This document shows, one piece after another, positions 25,349-33,998 of a DNA stretch of 64,000 nt. The position numbers were made by a program, and so were the translations under genes. The notes beneath the pieces were generated by a model. That model saw only the letters and a program-made list of their open reading frames with translations. It searched no databases and was not told where the DNA came from. How positions within the stretch are numbered: the stretch's first letter is position 1; each line of letters begins with the position of its first letter. Source of the stretch: Bradyrhizobium sp. LHD-71 (GTDB lineage Bacteria; Pseudomonadota; Alphaproteobacteria; Rhizobiales; Xanthobacteraceae); assembly GCF_031157255.1 (NCBI RefSeq), contig NZ_JAVIFX010000021.1, forward strand, positions 81,700 through 145,699, given 5' to 3'.

Positions 25349-25621
25349 ATGCCCGAACTCGATCCCGACGATCGCGATCGGCCGCTCGAGCCCAGAACGC
25401 CCGATCCCCTGATGGGCGACCGCAACAGCGGCATAGGATCTCTCGGCATGGTCGCGGCGGTGGCGTTCGCAATCCTGGTCGGCCTGTTCTTCTGGACCAT
25501 GGCCGACAATCGCCTCGCGACAAACACGTCGCCCGGCATGACGACAGGCATGTCGCCAACCACGCCGGCGCCGGCTCCGCCACCGAGCAAGGATGGCAGC
25601 ACGCCTCCGGTCTCACGCTAG
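25349..25621 (+). CDS. Small single-pass membrane protein with Pro/Thr tail
   Basis: The 90-residue protein starts MPELDPDDRDRPLEPRTPDP and has one helix (SLGMVAAVAFAILVGLFFWT). It ends in a Met/Thr/Pro-rich tail (PGMTTGMSPTTPAPAPPPSK). It shares architecture with 20846-21082. GGAGG precedes the ATG, and a sigma-EcfG-type promoter lies upstream. Role unknown; likely in the inner membrane with a periplasmic tail. Confidence 0.75.
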   Translation: MPELDPDDRDRPLEPRTPDPLMGDRNSGIGSLGMVAAVAFAILVGLFFWTMADNRLATNTSPGMTTGMSPTTPAPAPPPSKDGSTPPVSR

Positions 25622-25857
25622 CTGAGCTGAAGGTTGTTCCGCTGATGCGACCGGCATCGCCGAACCGGATTCTGTTGTCGGTGTCAGCGCTTGCTTCGAA
25701 TGTCATTCAATTCCGAGTATTCGCTGAAAGCGCAAATCAGGAGGAGAGTGATCTGCTGCAATGCGCAAGGCGAGCGTCGTCAACACCGGCGCAAGGCTGG
25801 CTTTGACGTCGTCCGCGCGAGCCGTTCGCGAGGACGCCCACCCAGGAGGCGATGATC

Positions 25858-26517
25858 ATGACTGCGACTGACCCTGTCCCTGTCCCGTCGATGAGCAGAG
25901 TACTCAGCGACAGCGGCATCCGCTGGGGATGGCTGCTGGCGCTCGGCATTCTCATAACCGTGCTCGGCATCCTTGGCCTTGGCATGACGTACTGGCTGAC
26001 CATCGTCGCCGTGTTCTGGTTCGGCGCGCTGGTCATCGTCGCCGGCGCGGCGCAATTGATCGATGCGTTTCACCACAAGGAATGGAGGAGCCTCGCGCTG
26101 CACGCGATCATCGGACTGGTCTATGTGCTCGCCGGTCTCGTGATGGTGGCGATGCCGGTCTTTTCCGCCTTCTGGCTGACGATCTTCCTCGCGGCGTCCC
26201 TGCTCGTCGCGGGCATCTTCCGCAGCGTGATCGCCTTCCAGGTGCGCGAAGCCGGGCCTCTCTGGATCACGATCCTGATTTCGGGCCTGATCTCCGTGGT
26301 GCTGGGCTTCATGATCTTCGGAACGCTGTCGCATCCCTCGGCCGAAGCGCTGACGACGCCCGCCGGCCAGGCGGAGTGGATCAGGGGCTGGGGCTGGATC
26401 ATCGGTTTGTTCGTTGCGATCGAGCTGATCATGGAGGGGGTCTCCCTCATCCTGCTTTCGCTCGCCGCAAAGCCGGCCAAGCCCGAGACCCCGGCCGGAG
26501 CAATTGCGGCTCATTAA
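25858..26517 (+). CDS. HdeD-family membrane protein
   Basis: The 219-residue protein has six hydrophobic helices in three hairpins, for example WGWLLALGILITVLGILGLG, HAIIGLVYVLAGLVMVAMPV and GWIIGLFVAIELIMEGVSLI. This is the DUF308/HdeD pattern. HdeD in E. coli helps acid resistance, and alphaproteobacterial members are often stress-induced. Of two nearby ATGs the second is eight bases from AGGAGG and was chosen. No GGAAC motif is visible directly upstream. Confidence 0.85.
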   Translation: MTATDPVPVPSMSRVLSDSGIRWGWLLALGILITVLGILGLGMTYWLTIVAVFWFGALVIVAGAAQLIDAFHHKEWRSLALHAIIGLVYVLAGLVMVAMPVFSAFWLTIFLAASLLVAGIFRSVIAFQVREAGPLWITILISGLISVVLGFMIFGTLSHPSAEALTTPAGQAEWIRGWGWIIGLFVAIELIMEGVSLILLSLAAKPAKPETPAGAIAAH

Positions 26518-26554
26518 GCGAGCCGCAAAGCTTCCGGACCAGCGGATACGAACG

Positions 26555-27028
26555 TCAGCCGCGACGCGCCTTCTCGATCGCGGCGACGTCGATCTTCTTC
26601 ATGGTCATCATCGCATCGAATGCGCGCTTGGCCTCGGCGCCGCCGGCGGCCATCGCCTGCATCAGCACGCGCGGCGTGATCTGCCAGGAGATGCCCCACC
26701 TGTCCTTGCACCAGCCGCATTCGCTCTCCTGGCCGCCATTGCCGACGACAGCGTTCCAGTAGCGGTCGGTCTCGTCCTGATCATCCGTGGCGATCTGGAA
26801 CGAGAAGGCCTCGTTGTGCTTGAACACCGGACCGCCGTTGAGGCCCACGCAGGGGATTCCGGCGACCGTGAACTCGACCATCAGCACGTCGCCCTGCTTG
26901 CCGGACGGATAGTCTCCGGGCGCACGGTAGACCTTCCCCACCGAGCTGTCAGGGAAGGTCTCGGCATAGAAGCGGGCAGCAGCCTCGGCATCCTTGTCGT
27001 ACCATAGACAAATCGTGTTCTTGGCCAT
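26555..27028 (-). CDS. VOC-superfamily protein, PhnB/3-dmu-9-3-mt type
   Basis: The 157-residue protein shows the glyoxalase-like fold of the PhnB family: MAKNTICLWYDKDAEAAARF, GIPCVGLNGGPVFKHNEAFS, then WCKDRWGISWQITPRVL. It is full length with a single domain and usually dimeric. Substrates are generally unknown. It is convergent with the HdeD-like gene. Confidence 0.88.
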   Translation of the reverse strand: MAKNTICLWYDKDAEAAARFYAETFPDSSVGKVYRAPGDYPSGKQGDVLMVEFTVAGIPCVGLNGGPVFKHNEAFSFQIATDDQDETDRYWNAVVGNGGQESECGWCKDRWGISWQITPRVLMQAMAAGGAEAKRAFDAMMTMKKIDVAAIEKARRG

Positions 27029-27246
27029 TGGCTGTCCTTTCGCTTGAGTTCACTTGTCACCACACCGCATGACGACTTGAAGCCGGCGTGACGTGAAACG
27101 CTGCTGATCGTCCGCTTCGCGAGGCGCGGAAACTATCACGACCGAACAGCAGGTGAAAAGATCGACGCTGCGTTGTCGCGCTGGATCTGCCGGATCAGTT
27201 CCCGGCACCGCCAGCGTGATCTGCTCGAACGACAAACGAATTCAAA

Positions 27247-27272
27247 GGAACGATCCGGCAAACTTGAAAGTT
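27247..27272 (+). promoter_or_regulatory. Sigma-EcfG-type promoter, GGAAC-N17-AGTT
   Basis: GGAAC at 27247-27251 and AGTT at 27269-27272 lie 135 bases before the degenerate small gene at 27408. Confidence 0.5.
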
Positions 27273-27407
27273 GAAACGGCACCACGGCTCCAGCCGCCGC
27301 TTGCCCGTCCCCTAGCACTCAACTGGCTGGGGCCGTGGTACCTACCGGTCCGGAACGGCAAAAGATCGGACGAAGGGCGGAAGCGATGCATGGGAAACAG
27401 ATAGAGC

Positions 27408-27572
27408 CTGACGGACGTCATTCACCTGAGCGCGCGGGACATCAAGGAGCGCATCAGGCGGCTGCAGGAGCAAGCCTCCAACCTTGCGCCAACCAGCGAG
27501 CGGCATCAGGCGATCACGAGGGAAATCGCGCGCCTGCGCATCTACGCAGAGACGAAGCGCTTCGTGTCGTAG
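27408..27572 (+). pseudogene. LTADEI/PTC-family small gene without a normal start codon
   Basis: The frame reads LTDVIHLSARDIKERIRRLQ...APTSERHQAITREIARLRIY and ends AETKRFVS. It is clearly related to 29080-29304 (QREEDARSLAPTCRQHQAIT). A stop lies two codons before the first CTG, and no ATG, GTG or TTG precedes the conserved region. It is either CTG-initiated or has lost its start. A sigma-EcfG-type promoter sits upstream. Confidence 0.55.
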
Positions 27573-27595
27573 CGGCCGCTCTGCTTTCGTTCTGA

Positions 27596-27620
27596 GGAAC
27601 GTTACCGGCGAGGCGATGTT
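27596..27620 (+). promoter_or_regulatory. Sigma-EcfG-type promoter, GGAAC-N16-TGTT
   Basis: GGAAC at 27596-27600 and TGTT at 27617-27620 are 16 bases apart, about 145 bases before the acidic small gene. Confidence 0.5.
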
Positions 27621-27766
27621 TAGCGTTTGGCGTCGTCCCCATAGCCGTTCGAAGAACGGCGTCGCTTCGCGCGCATGACGACGGAGGTCAGCACGCCGTA
27701 GACGCCTGTCCCTGCTGCGGCGAAGCAAGTGAGGAGAGGACGTGCATTTTCAGCGGAGCAACGCAG

Positions 27767-27949
27767 ATGCCCAAACGGAAGCCGCCGTTAACACCTGACG
27801 AATTCCCGTTGGAAGCTGACGAGGAAAAGGTCAAGACGACCGACGGAAAGACGATCGCGGAGGCGGATTCGGAGGCGACGGCCGACGAGATCGCCGACCG
27901 CCTGAACGAGCACCACGACAGGGAAGAAGAAGACCGCTGGTCGGCGTGA
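27767..27949 (+). CDS. Small acidic hypothetical protein
   Basis: The 60-residue protein (MPKRKPPLTPDEFPLEADEE...) is very acidic with a helical end (ADEIADRLNEHHDREEEDRW). It lies between stress-type genes with a possible GGAAC-N16-TGTT promoter upstream. No family is recognised. Confidence 0.55.
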   Translation: MPKRKPPLTPDEFPLEADEEKVKTTDGKTIAEADSEATADEIADRLNEHHDREEEDRWSA

Positions 27950-28222
27950 CGCGCCGGCCGCGCGGGCTGTCGATGCGCGACCGACGGACTGCCTGCGAAC
28001 CGCATTCGGCGGGTCCGGCGATCATGTCCGACATCATCGCGCTTGCGCGTTTGCGTCGAGGCGCACGCGCCGGCGAAGCGCCCAGCAAAAGAAACACCCG
28101 CGCACGCGCGTTCGTTCCTGCGACTTTGCGTCATCATTGAAACGTTTCCGCGTTGAGGAACGCCACGGTTCACCGCGTATTGACCCGTAGCGAATTGTTC
28201 GCCTTGCAAGGAGGAAATGACA

Positions 28223-28759
28223 ATGACGAAGAAGTTCTTTGCCGCAGCATTGCTGAGCACGGCCGTGATCGGTGGCGCAGCCTACGCGCAGACCAGTCAG
28301 CCGAGCACGGCGCCGGCGGCGACGCCTTCCACCAGCGCTGCAACCGGCACATCCGCCGACCAGAAGATGGCGTTGAAAGGCAACTGGCGTGCATCCAAGC
28401 TGATGGGTCTCGACGTCTACAACGACGCCAACGAGAAGCTCGGCGACATCAGCGAGCTGATCGTCGACAAGAACGGCAAGGTGCAAGCGGTGGTGATCGG
28501 CGTGGGTGGCTTTCTCGGCATCGGCGAACACGACATCGCCGTGGGCATGGACAAGCTGAAGTTCATGGAAACGCCGGCCCGCACCGCGTCCACGACCGGC
28601 ACCGATCGCCCGGCAACGACCGGCGCGACAGGCTCCGGCACGACGCCTGCGCGCGACACGTCCAGCGCAAATGACTGGGCGCCGGACCACGCGGTGATGA
28701 GCGGCACCAAGGAGCAGCTCAAGGCGATGCCGAAGTTCAGCTACTCGGACTCCAACTGA
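28223..28759 (+). CDS. Secreted PRC-barrel domain protein
   Basis: The 178-residue protein has a signal peptide (MTKKFFAAALLSTAVIGGAA, cleavage after AYA) and a Ser/Thr/Pro/Ala linker. A PRC-barrel follows (NWRASKLMGLDVYNDANEKL, then GDISELIVDKNGKVQAVVIG and VGGFLGIGEHDIAV), with a second low-complexity tail. It is exported to the periplasm, unlike the PRC protein at 23456. The ATG eight bases after GGAGG was preferred over one two codons earlier. Related exported PRC proteins are stress-induced in rhizobia. A hairpin terminator follows. Confidence 0.88.
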   Translation: MTKKFFAAALLSTAVIGGAAYAQTSQPSTAPAATPSTSAATGTSADQKMALKGNWRASKLMGLDVYNDANEKLGDISELIVDKNGKVQAVVIGVGGFLGIGEHDIAVGMDKLKFMETPARTASTTGTDRPATTGATGSGTTPARDTSSANDWAPDHAVMSGTKEQLKAMPKFSYSDSN

Positions 28760-28783
28760 GCGTAACGTCTCCACACTGCGGCA

Positions 28784-28813
28784 AGGGCCCTCGACAACCG
28801 TCGGGGGCCTTTG
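28784..28813 (+). terminator. Rho-independent terminator after the exported PRC gene
   Basis: AGGGCCCTCGAC AACC GTCGGGGGCCTTT forms a GC-rich stem, though with only a short T run. Confidence 0.65.
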
Positions 28814-28873
28814 CACGTCCCCGTGCAGCGCAGCCCGTTGGCGAGACCGGCTTGCGCAGCCGTATAATGCGGA

Positions 28874-28898
28874 GGAACCATCTCGGCGACGTCAAGTT
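28874..28898 (+). promoter_or_regulatory. Sigma-EcfG-type promoter, GGAAC-N16-AGTT
   Basis: GGAAC at 28874-28878 and AGTT at 28895-28898 lie upstream of the small gene at 29080, leaving a leader of about 175 bases. Confidence 0.45.
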
Positions 28899-29079
28899 GA
28901 TACGCCACCGAGGATCCAGCTCCGCCGCGCTTCCCTTGCCCGTCCCGAAGCGCCAGCCGGCTGGAGCCTCGCCCTGATGGCCTCGACTCCCGCCCGAGCG
29001 AAGCGCGGCGGGGCATCTCGCGGCCCTCGGCTGCAGAAGCGTTAGAAGCAGTGGGGCGTGAACGATCAGGGAGGCAGCC

Positions 29080-29304
29080 ATGCGTTCCGTCCCACCAGAC
29101 ATCAACCTGACTGCCGACGAGATCGAAAAGCGCATCAGGCAGCGAGAAGAGGATGCCCGGAGCCTGGCGCCGACCTGCCGGCAGCATCAGGCCATCACGG
29201 AGGAAATCCTGAGCCTGCGCCTTTATGTCGAGACGAAGCGTCTGGTCGAGACGAAGCGTCTGGCCGACACCCAGCGATCGAAGACACCGCGGCGAGACGA
29301 TTGA
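29080..29304 (+). CDS. Small helical protein, LTADEI/PTC family copy 2
   Basis: The 74-residue protein (MRSVPPDINLTADEIEKRIR...) has a GGGAGG site before its ATG. Its C-terminal part repeats ETKRLVETKRLADT, a small in-frame duplication. It shares LTADEI and the LAPTC-x-AIT core with 21933-22130. Function unknown; likely cytosolic and helical. Confidence 0.7.
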   Translation: MRSVPPDINLTADEIEKRIRQREEDARSLAPTCRQHQAITEEILSLRLYVETKRLVETKRLADTQRSKTPRRDD

Positions 29305-29363
29305 ACGTTGCGTGTCGTGGACACGAAGGCCTGCTTTCCGGGTCCAACCAACAGGACAGACTG

Positions 29364-29591
29364 ATGTCGGAACGGCGAGAGCTCTATCGTAGTCCAAATG
29401 GCGACTCATGGTTTCTCGGCCGCGAGCCGACGAATGGCCGTGCCTTCATCATTCATCAGCCCAACGCGCCCTCCGGCGGCCGCCTCTCCCACGTCGAGCT
29501 GGGCGAGTTCTTGCGCAGCGGAGACGGCCCGGAACGACAAGCGCTGCTCCGCTTGATCGGCACACTTGTGGACGTGCCGCCCTATGCCTAG
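29364..29591 (+). CDS. Conserved hypothetical small protein
   Basis: The 75-residue protein (MSERRELYRSPNGDSWFLGR...) has the compact pattern SPNGDSWFLGR-AFIIHQPNAPSGG-ELGEFL followed by a short helix (PERQALLRLIGTLV). This is a widespread hypothetical family in Bradyrhizobium. It lies 59 bases after the PTC-family gene and may be co-transcribed. Confidence 0.65.
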   Translation: MSERRELYRSPNGDSWFLGREPTNGRAFIIHQPNAPSGGRLSHVELGEFLRSGDGPERQALLRLIGTLVDVPPYA

Positions 29592-29817
29592 CTCGAAGCG
29601 CTCTTCTCGTGATGGGCCTCCGCCAAATGCGGAGCATACATTCCTCGAGCTGCCATGGTGCAGGGAACATCGTCACCACGGACGCGTTGATGAGGCGGCC
29701 GATCCGACGGCGATGCCTGCGCGAGCGAAGAGCGTTGCTGGACCCGCACGCATTTGCGCGCGCGACAGGGTCCTTCGGATCGGCCGGCTTCCGCCGCATG
29801 ACCGCTTGCGCGTCCGA

Positions 29818-30141
29818 TCAAGTCTTTCCTTGAATGCGTGTTCTCGATCGCGTCCGGCTGCTGGCGGACGACGCATCGCCATTGTGGGGCTCAACGGCCT
29901 CGGTCATCTTGCTCGGCGCTGGCGCCTGTCGGGCCGGCTTGCGCGACGGCTGCCAGATCAGCTCCCCGGCCTGGACATCCGGCCTGGCCGCAGGACCGTT
30001 CGATGCGTTTGTCTCGCCCGAAGACAAAAAGAACCATGTCCCAAGCGCGACCAGTGCAAGGGCGAGCACGATCATCAACGGCTCGCCCGCGCCTTCCATC
30101 GGACGCGCAGATTTGCCGGGCCTTCGTTCAGGATATCGCAT
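29818..30141 (-). CDS. Hypothetical single-pass membrane protein
   Basis: The 107-residue frame has a basic N-terminus, one helix (LMIVLALALVALGTWFFLSS) and a long polar, Arg/Pro/Ser-rich tail. The topology is like the other small membrane proteins here. No strong ribosome site is obvious, so the start and reality are moderately uncertain. Confidence 0.5.
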   Translation of the reverse strand: MRYPERRPGKSARPMEGAGEPLMIVLALALVALGTWFFLSSGETNASNGPAARPDVQAGELIWQPSRKPARQAPAPSKMTEAVEPHNGDASSASSRTRSRTRIQGKT

Positions 30142-30344
30142 GCAGCGTCAACGCGCGACGACGCTCCCGGTTCGGCCGTGCCGGCTCTCTTTCGCTAACC
30201 AACATGTCCCGCGGCACGTTTTCTTCGCGGTTGTGAACCGAATGAACCGGCGGTTGCAGGAACCGCGGCCGCCGGGAATGGACCATGACGAACGAGCGAC
30301 AGGACGTGCCGCACGTCGGAGCCTCCCGGCCGGCAGGCCTTCAG

Positions 30345-31406
30345 TCACCGTGATCGCAGGATCCGGCTGATCGTTCGTGGGGAGAGCAGGAAGCGCTCGG
30401 TGTCGCCGGTGCTCACCGTCGTTTCTTCACCGGCCGGCGCCGGCTCTGCATCGGTCCGCGCCGGGCAGAACACGTTCAGCGCGGCCGGTCGCGTGCGGTA
30501 GCGCAACGGCGTGTTGATCCGTTCGACCTCGCCGTCAAACGCAACGAGCAGCCGCCGCTTGCGCGAGCTGATCACCAGCTCCTTCACGATCAGCGTCCGC
30601 AGATCGCGTTCGGCCTCGAACAGGCCGAGCATGCAGCGCAAGGCGAGCCACGCGAGCGAGACTGCGCTGCGCGGTCGGGCGATGTGAAGCGAGAGCGTTC
30701 CCGACGTGAGGTCGTGCCGACGGCCGAGATCGAAGCCGGTCAGGTTGTACTGGTTGTTGCCGACGAAAAGGCAGGGGCTGCGATGGTCTTCCACGGTGTT
30801 GCCAGCCTTGATGTGGAGCCGCCGCATCGGCAGGTAGCGCGCCGCGCGCGCGGCGGCGAACAGCATGGCCACCCACTTCCAGAGCCCGCGGCGCCGCCGG
30901 CGCTCGCGATCGATGACCAGGAACGGGTAGACGCCGATGGAAGAGTTGTTCACGAAGACGCGCCCGTTCACCTCTGCAGCATCGACCGCGGTCACGTGGC
31001 CCCTGGCGATCACCTCGACCGCCTCGCCCAACTCCCGCGGCAGGCCGACGTCCTTCGCGAAATTGTTGAAGGTGCCGAGCGGAATGATCCCCATCGGCAC
31101 ACCGGTGTCGGCCAAAGCTCCTGCGATGGCGCCGATCGTCCCGTCGCCGCCCGCTGCAATGACGGCGTCCAGACGGCCCGCGAGGGCTTCGCGGCAGGCA
31201 TTGCCGGCCTCCAGAGCAATCGACTCCGGCGTCACCGCGCGAATGTCAGCCGCGATGCCATGCGCCGAAAATGCGGACGCGAGCACGTCGCTCAGCGGCT
31301 CGCCGCGCGCGGCGGAAGCCGAACCGGCCCCCGCATTGAGCAGCACGCGCAAACGCTGCGGCGGTAGTTCGGGCTGCGGAGCGGCTGGCGTGGACGACGG
31401 AGGCAT
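30345..31406 (-). CDS. Diacylglycerol kinase-family lipid kinase
   Basis: The 353-residue protein has the catalytic domain of the DgkB/YegS family: RVLLNAGAGSASA, AVIAAGGDGTIGAIAGAL, then MGIIPLGTFNNFAKDVGLP and FVNNSSIGVYPFLV. The C-terminal beta domain ends near AFDGEVERI. It would phosphorylate a lipid alcohol such as diacylglycerol or a sphingoid base. Its ATG overlaps the stop of the PAP2 phosphatase gene (TGATG), so kinase and phosphatase are made together. A frame extending farther upstream is only the shadow of the PAP2 gene. Confidence 0.9.
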   Translation of the reverse strand: MPPSSTPAAPQPELPPQRLRVLLNAGAGSASAARGEPLSDVLASAFSAHGIAADIRAVTPESIALEAGNACREALAGRLDAVIAAGGDGTIGAIAGALADTGVPMGIIPLGTFNNFAKDVGLPRELGEAVEVIARGHVTAVDAAEVNGRVFVNNSSIGVYPFLVIDRERRRRRGLWKWVAMLFAAARAARYLPMRRLHIKAGNTVEDHRSPCLFVGNNQYNLTGFDLGRRHDLTSGTLSLHIARPRSAVSLAWLALRCMLGLFEAERDLRTLIVKELVISSRKRRLLVAFDGEVERINTPLRYRTRPAALNVFCPARTDAEPAPAGEETTVSTGDTERFLLSPRTISRILRSR

Positions 31407-32113
31407 CAGCGCGCCTGCCGCGGACGGGACACGGTGTCCTGCCGCCTCCGCTGCCGCGATCCGATAAAGACCCAGCAGGCGACGGCCCAGCTCGCGCCGA
31501 TGCACCAGCCGCCGAGGATGTCGGTCGGATAGTGGACGCCGAGATAGACGCGGCTCGTGCCGATGAGAAGGATCAGAAGCAGCGCCAGCGTAAGCAGGTA
31601 GCCGCGGATCGGACGGAACGTCGCCGAGCGGCTCGCCAGGATCGCAAGCGTCAGATACGTGCTCGATGACACCGCCGCATGGCCGCTCGGAAAACTGGCC
31701 GTGAAGACCTCGACCAAGGGACCGACGAGATCCGGGCGCGGGCGCGCGAAGCCGAGCTTGATCAGGCTGTTGATGACGATGGCTCCGAATACGGCTGCGA
31801 GCAGGCCAAGCGCGCCGGCGCGATCGTTCCTGATGAGCAGAACGCCGGCCACCCCGGCGCAAAGCATGCCGAGCACGGTGAAGCTGCCGAGCGCCGTGAC
31901 ATCGCGCGACGCCTCCCGGAGCCAGGCGGGACCGACCACTGTGCCTGGATCGCCGGGCACGCGAAAAGCCAGCATCAGCCAGCGGTCGAGCGCCGTCTCC
32001 TGCTGAATGAACTGGGTTGAAATGACGAGGAAGACGAACAGCGGCCCCGCGATGCCCGCGGCCAGCAACCACGCGCGAACATCCGGATATTCCCCTCGAT
32101 GGTCTTCTGGCAT
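31406..32113 (-). CDS. PAP2-family membrane phosphatase
   Basis: The 235-residue protein has about six helices and the three phosphatase motifs: KLGFARPRP, the PSGH of FTASFPSGHAAVSS, and SRVYLGVHYPTD. It resembles undecaprenyl-diphosphatase or phosphatidate phosphatases acting at the outer face of the inner membrane. It is coupled to the lipid kinase downstream and follows a zinc-ribbon gene by nine bases. Lipid recycling or remodelling is the likely joint task. Confidence 0.9.
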   Translation of the reverse strand: MPEDHRGEYPDVRAWLLAAGIAGPLFVFLVISTQFIQQETALDRWLMLAFRVPGDPGTVVGPAWLREASRDVTALGSFTVLGMLCAGVAGVLLIRNDRAGALGLLAAVFGAIVINSLIKLGFARPRPDLVGPLVEVFTASFPSGHAAVSSSTYLTLAILASRSATFRPIRGYLLTLALLLILLIGTSRVYLGVHYPTDILGGWCIGASWAVACWVFIGSRQRRRQDTVSRPRQAR

Positions 32114-32122
32114 CCGCCTCGC

Positions 32123-32284
32123 TCAGACCGGGACGGGTGCAGCGGCGGATGCCGGCACAGGCACCCGTGTCCGGTCGCGGTTCTCGCTGACGTCGAGCAC
32201 GATCGCGGACTGCTTGCAGGTGTCGCACGCGAAGCGCCGCGGCTCCTTCAAGATCATCTTGCTGTTGCAGGCCCGGCAGTTCAT
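32123..32284 (-). CDS. Small zinc-ribbon protein
   Basis: The 53-residue protein starts MNCRACNSKMILKEPRRFAC and continues with DTC, giving two CxxC pairs for one Zn. A short polar and Ala/Pro-rich tail follows. It ends nine bases before the PAP2 gene, so it leads the three-gene operon. A regulatory or RNA-binding role is possible, but nothing specific is visible. Confidence 0.7.
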   Translation of the reverse strand: MNCRACNSKMILKEPRRFACDTCKQSAIVLDVSENRDRTRVPVPASAAAPVPV

Positions 32285-32365
32285 GGCGCCGGCTCAACGT
32301 GGGACCGTGGCATCAGTTCCACTTTGCCCGCATGACGTCGCTCGCGGCGAATTGCCACCTGCAGC

Positions 32366-32560
32366 TTAGACGGCGAACGGTCCGATGCGCCGGAATGCGG
32401 TCTCTGATCGCGGCAGCGGCACGACCGAGGCGTTGGCGCATCTGGCGCAAATGAACTTCGCCTGCCGGACGAAGTGTCCGACCTCCCCCTCCGCGAGCGC
32501 CATCGGCCATGCGCTGCACTTCGGACATCTGGGCAGATAGGGGTCTGGATTGTTCTCCAT
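32366..32560 (-). CDS. Small zinc-ribbon-like protein
   Basis: The 64-residue protein (MENNPDPYLPRCPKCSAWPM...) has CPKC and CARC pairs 27 residues apart, a typical Zn ribbon, and ends RRIGPFAV. It lies upstream of the other zinc-ribbon gene in the same direction. Function unknown. Confidence 0.6.
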   Translation of the reverse strand: MENNPDPYLPRCPKCSAWPMALAEGEVGHFVRQAKFICARCANASVVPLPRSETAFRRIGPFAV

Positions 32561-32730
32561 GGCTACATCTTCGTTCGCAATTTCTAGGGGAGCTCACGCC
32601 TGAAAAAAGGCGCGTACGAGATTTGCAATGGTACGCCGTCGTCGATGGAGAATCTAGGACCGGCGACGAAGTTCCAGCGTGGCGGAACGATTGCGCGCAT
32701 CATGCCTTTGATTCCTTTTGGAGGCAACGA

Positions 32731-33009
32731 ATGGCACAAGCAGCATGGAAGCGGCCCGGCTCGCCGATCGGCAAGAAGGGACCGCGCAAGGCCAATCCGA
32801 AATACAAGCGCCACGCGCGTCAGCCCTGGAGCGCCAGCGAGGTGAAGCAGCTCCGCTCGCTCGCGAAGGCGAACACCCCGACCGGCGTGATCAGCCTCAA
32901 GATGCAACGTCCGCCAGGCGCCATCTCCAGCAAGGCGCAGCGCGAGGGCATCTCGTTGAAACCCATCAACCGCTCGCCTTACAACCGGCGAAAGAAAACG
33001 CGCCGCTAG
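32731..33009 (+). CDS. Small basic HTH-like protein
   Basis: The 92-residue protein has a basic start (MAQAAWKRPGSPIGKKGPRK) and a SANT/Myb-like helical core, WSASEVKQLRSLAKANTPTG then VISLKMQRPPGAISSKAQRE. GGAGG is ten bases before the ATG. Proteins of this type are frequent in rhizobia. A DNA-binding role is inferred from the core and charge. Confidence 0.7.
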   Translation: MAQAAWKRPGSPIGKKGPRKANPKYKRHARQPWSASEVKQLRSLAKANTPTGVISLKMQRPPGAISSKAQREGISLKPINRSPYNRRKKTRR

Positions 33010-33059
33010 GCGCTCGCGCCGCCTGCGTTGAGCCGGGCACGAAACGATACTCAACAGAG

Positions 33060-33998
33060 CTATTCGGCAGCGCTGAGCAGCCCTGGTTGCCTGGGGTCAT
33101 ATGGTCTGCACTGCAGATCGACAGCCGGGTGCGGCTCCAGGCTATGAACAGCGTTGAGATAGCGCTGCGAGATGCTCTTCAACACACGCGGCTCACGGAG
33201 TTTGTCGCCATCGCATTCGCTGATCAGAGTAATTTCGTTCAGCGTGCCGACGAACGCCATTTCGTCCGCGAAGACGAGCTCCGTACGCTCAATGGGCCGA
33301 CGCTCGAACGGTATGCCCATGGTCTTGCAAAGCTCTTCGATGATATCGACCGTGATGCTCTCCAGCGCACCTTCCCACCAGGGTGGCGTGATCACCTTGC
33401 CATCCCGCACCACGAGAATGCATGACCCGATCGACTCCGCCACCCGACCGTGTTGATTCAGCAATATCATCTCAGGATAGCCTCGCGATCGGCCTTCGAC
33501 CTTAGCAAGACGGGTCACCTGATAGTTGCTGCTTGTTTTAATGCGAGCAGGTAGTGCATTGTCCGCCCCGCGCTGCCACGTGCTTACACCTGTTGTAATA
33601 GAGGTGGGCATGTTCATGACATGAAACGCGGTGAGGACCAGGTTGGACTTGGTCCCCTCGCCCCAATGCCCTTCCTCTACGTAAAGCGTAGCCCGCGTCC
33701 ACATGCTGCGGCCGGGCTCATACATTGTCTGAACCAGGGAGTGGTTTGCATCGATCCACTCCTGACAGGTCATATCAAAGGGAATATGGAGGAATTTGGC
33801 CGAGCGTTTGAGCCTGGCCCAATGCCGCGGCAGCGCCAAAAAACCGAAGCTGCCATCGGGTTGCCAGTACCCGCGCAAACCCTCGAAAACGTTGAGCCCT
33901 CTTACGACCGCTTCGCTTGAAACATGGAAGCGAGCCTCTTCCCACACAGTAATACCGCCGCCAAACCAGACATACTTTGGCTTCTGCAATTGAACCAT
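33060..33998 (-). CDS. Branched-chain amino acid aminotransferase-like, PLP fold type IV
   Basis: The 312-residue protein matches the BCAT family: GLNVFEGLRGYWQPDGSFGF, RATLYVEEGHWG, and the PLP Lys in LPARIKTSSNYQ. Later blocks are EMILLNQHGRVAESIGSC, PPWWEGALESITVDII and EMAFVGTLNEIT. It transfers the amino group between a branched or related amino acid and 2-oxoglutarate. It stands alone here with no ilv or leu neighbours, so a specialised role is possible. A longer upstream extension lacks family similarity. The ATG at 33998 is best. Confidence 0.85.
   Translation of the reverse strand: MVQLQKPKYVWFGGGITVWEEARFHVSSEAVVRGLNVFEGLRGYWQPDGSFGFLALPRHWARLKRSAKFLHIPFDMTCQEWIDANHSLVQTMYEPGRSMWTRATLYVEEGHWGEGTKSNLVLTAFHVMNMPTSITTGVSTWQRGADNALPARIKTSSNYQVTRLAKVEGRSRGYPEMILLNQHGRVAESIGSCILVVRDGKVITPPWWEGALESITVDIIEELCKTMGIPFERRPIERTELVFADEMAFVGTLNEITLISECDGDKLREPRVLKSISQRYLNAVHSLEPHPAVDLQCRPYDPRQPGLLSAAE

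Noticed and set aside
30345..32297. One 650-residue PAP2-kinase fusion on the minus strand
   Set aside because: The upstream part of this frame is Arg/Ala-rich shadow of the PAP2 gene in another frame. The kinase has its own ATG at 31406 overlapping the PAP2 stop.
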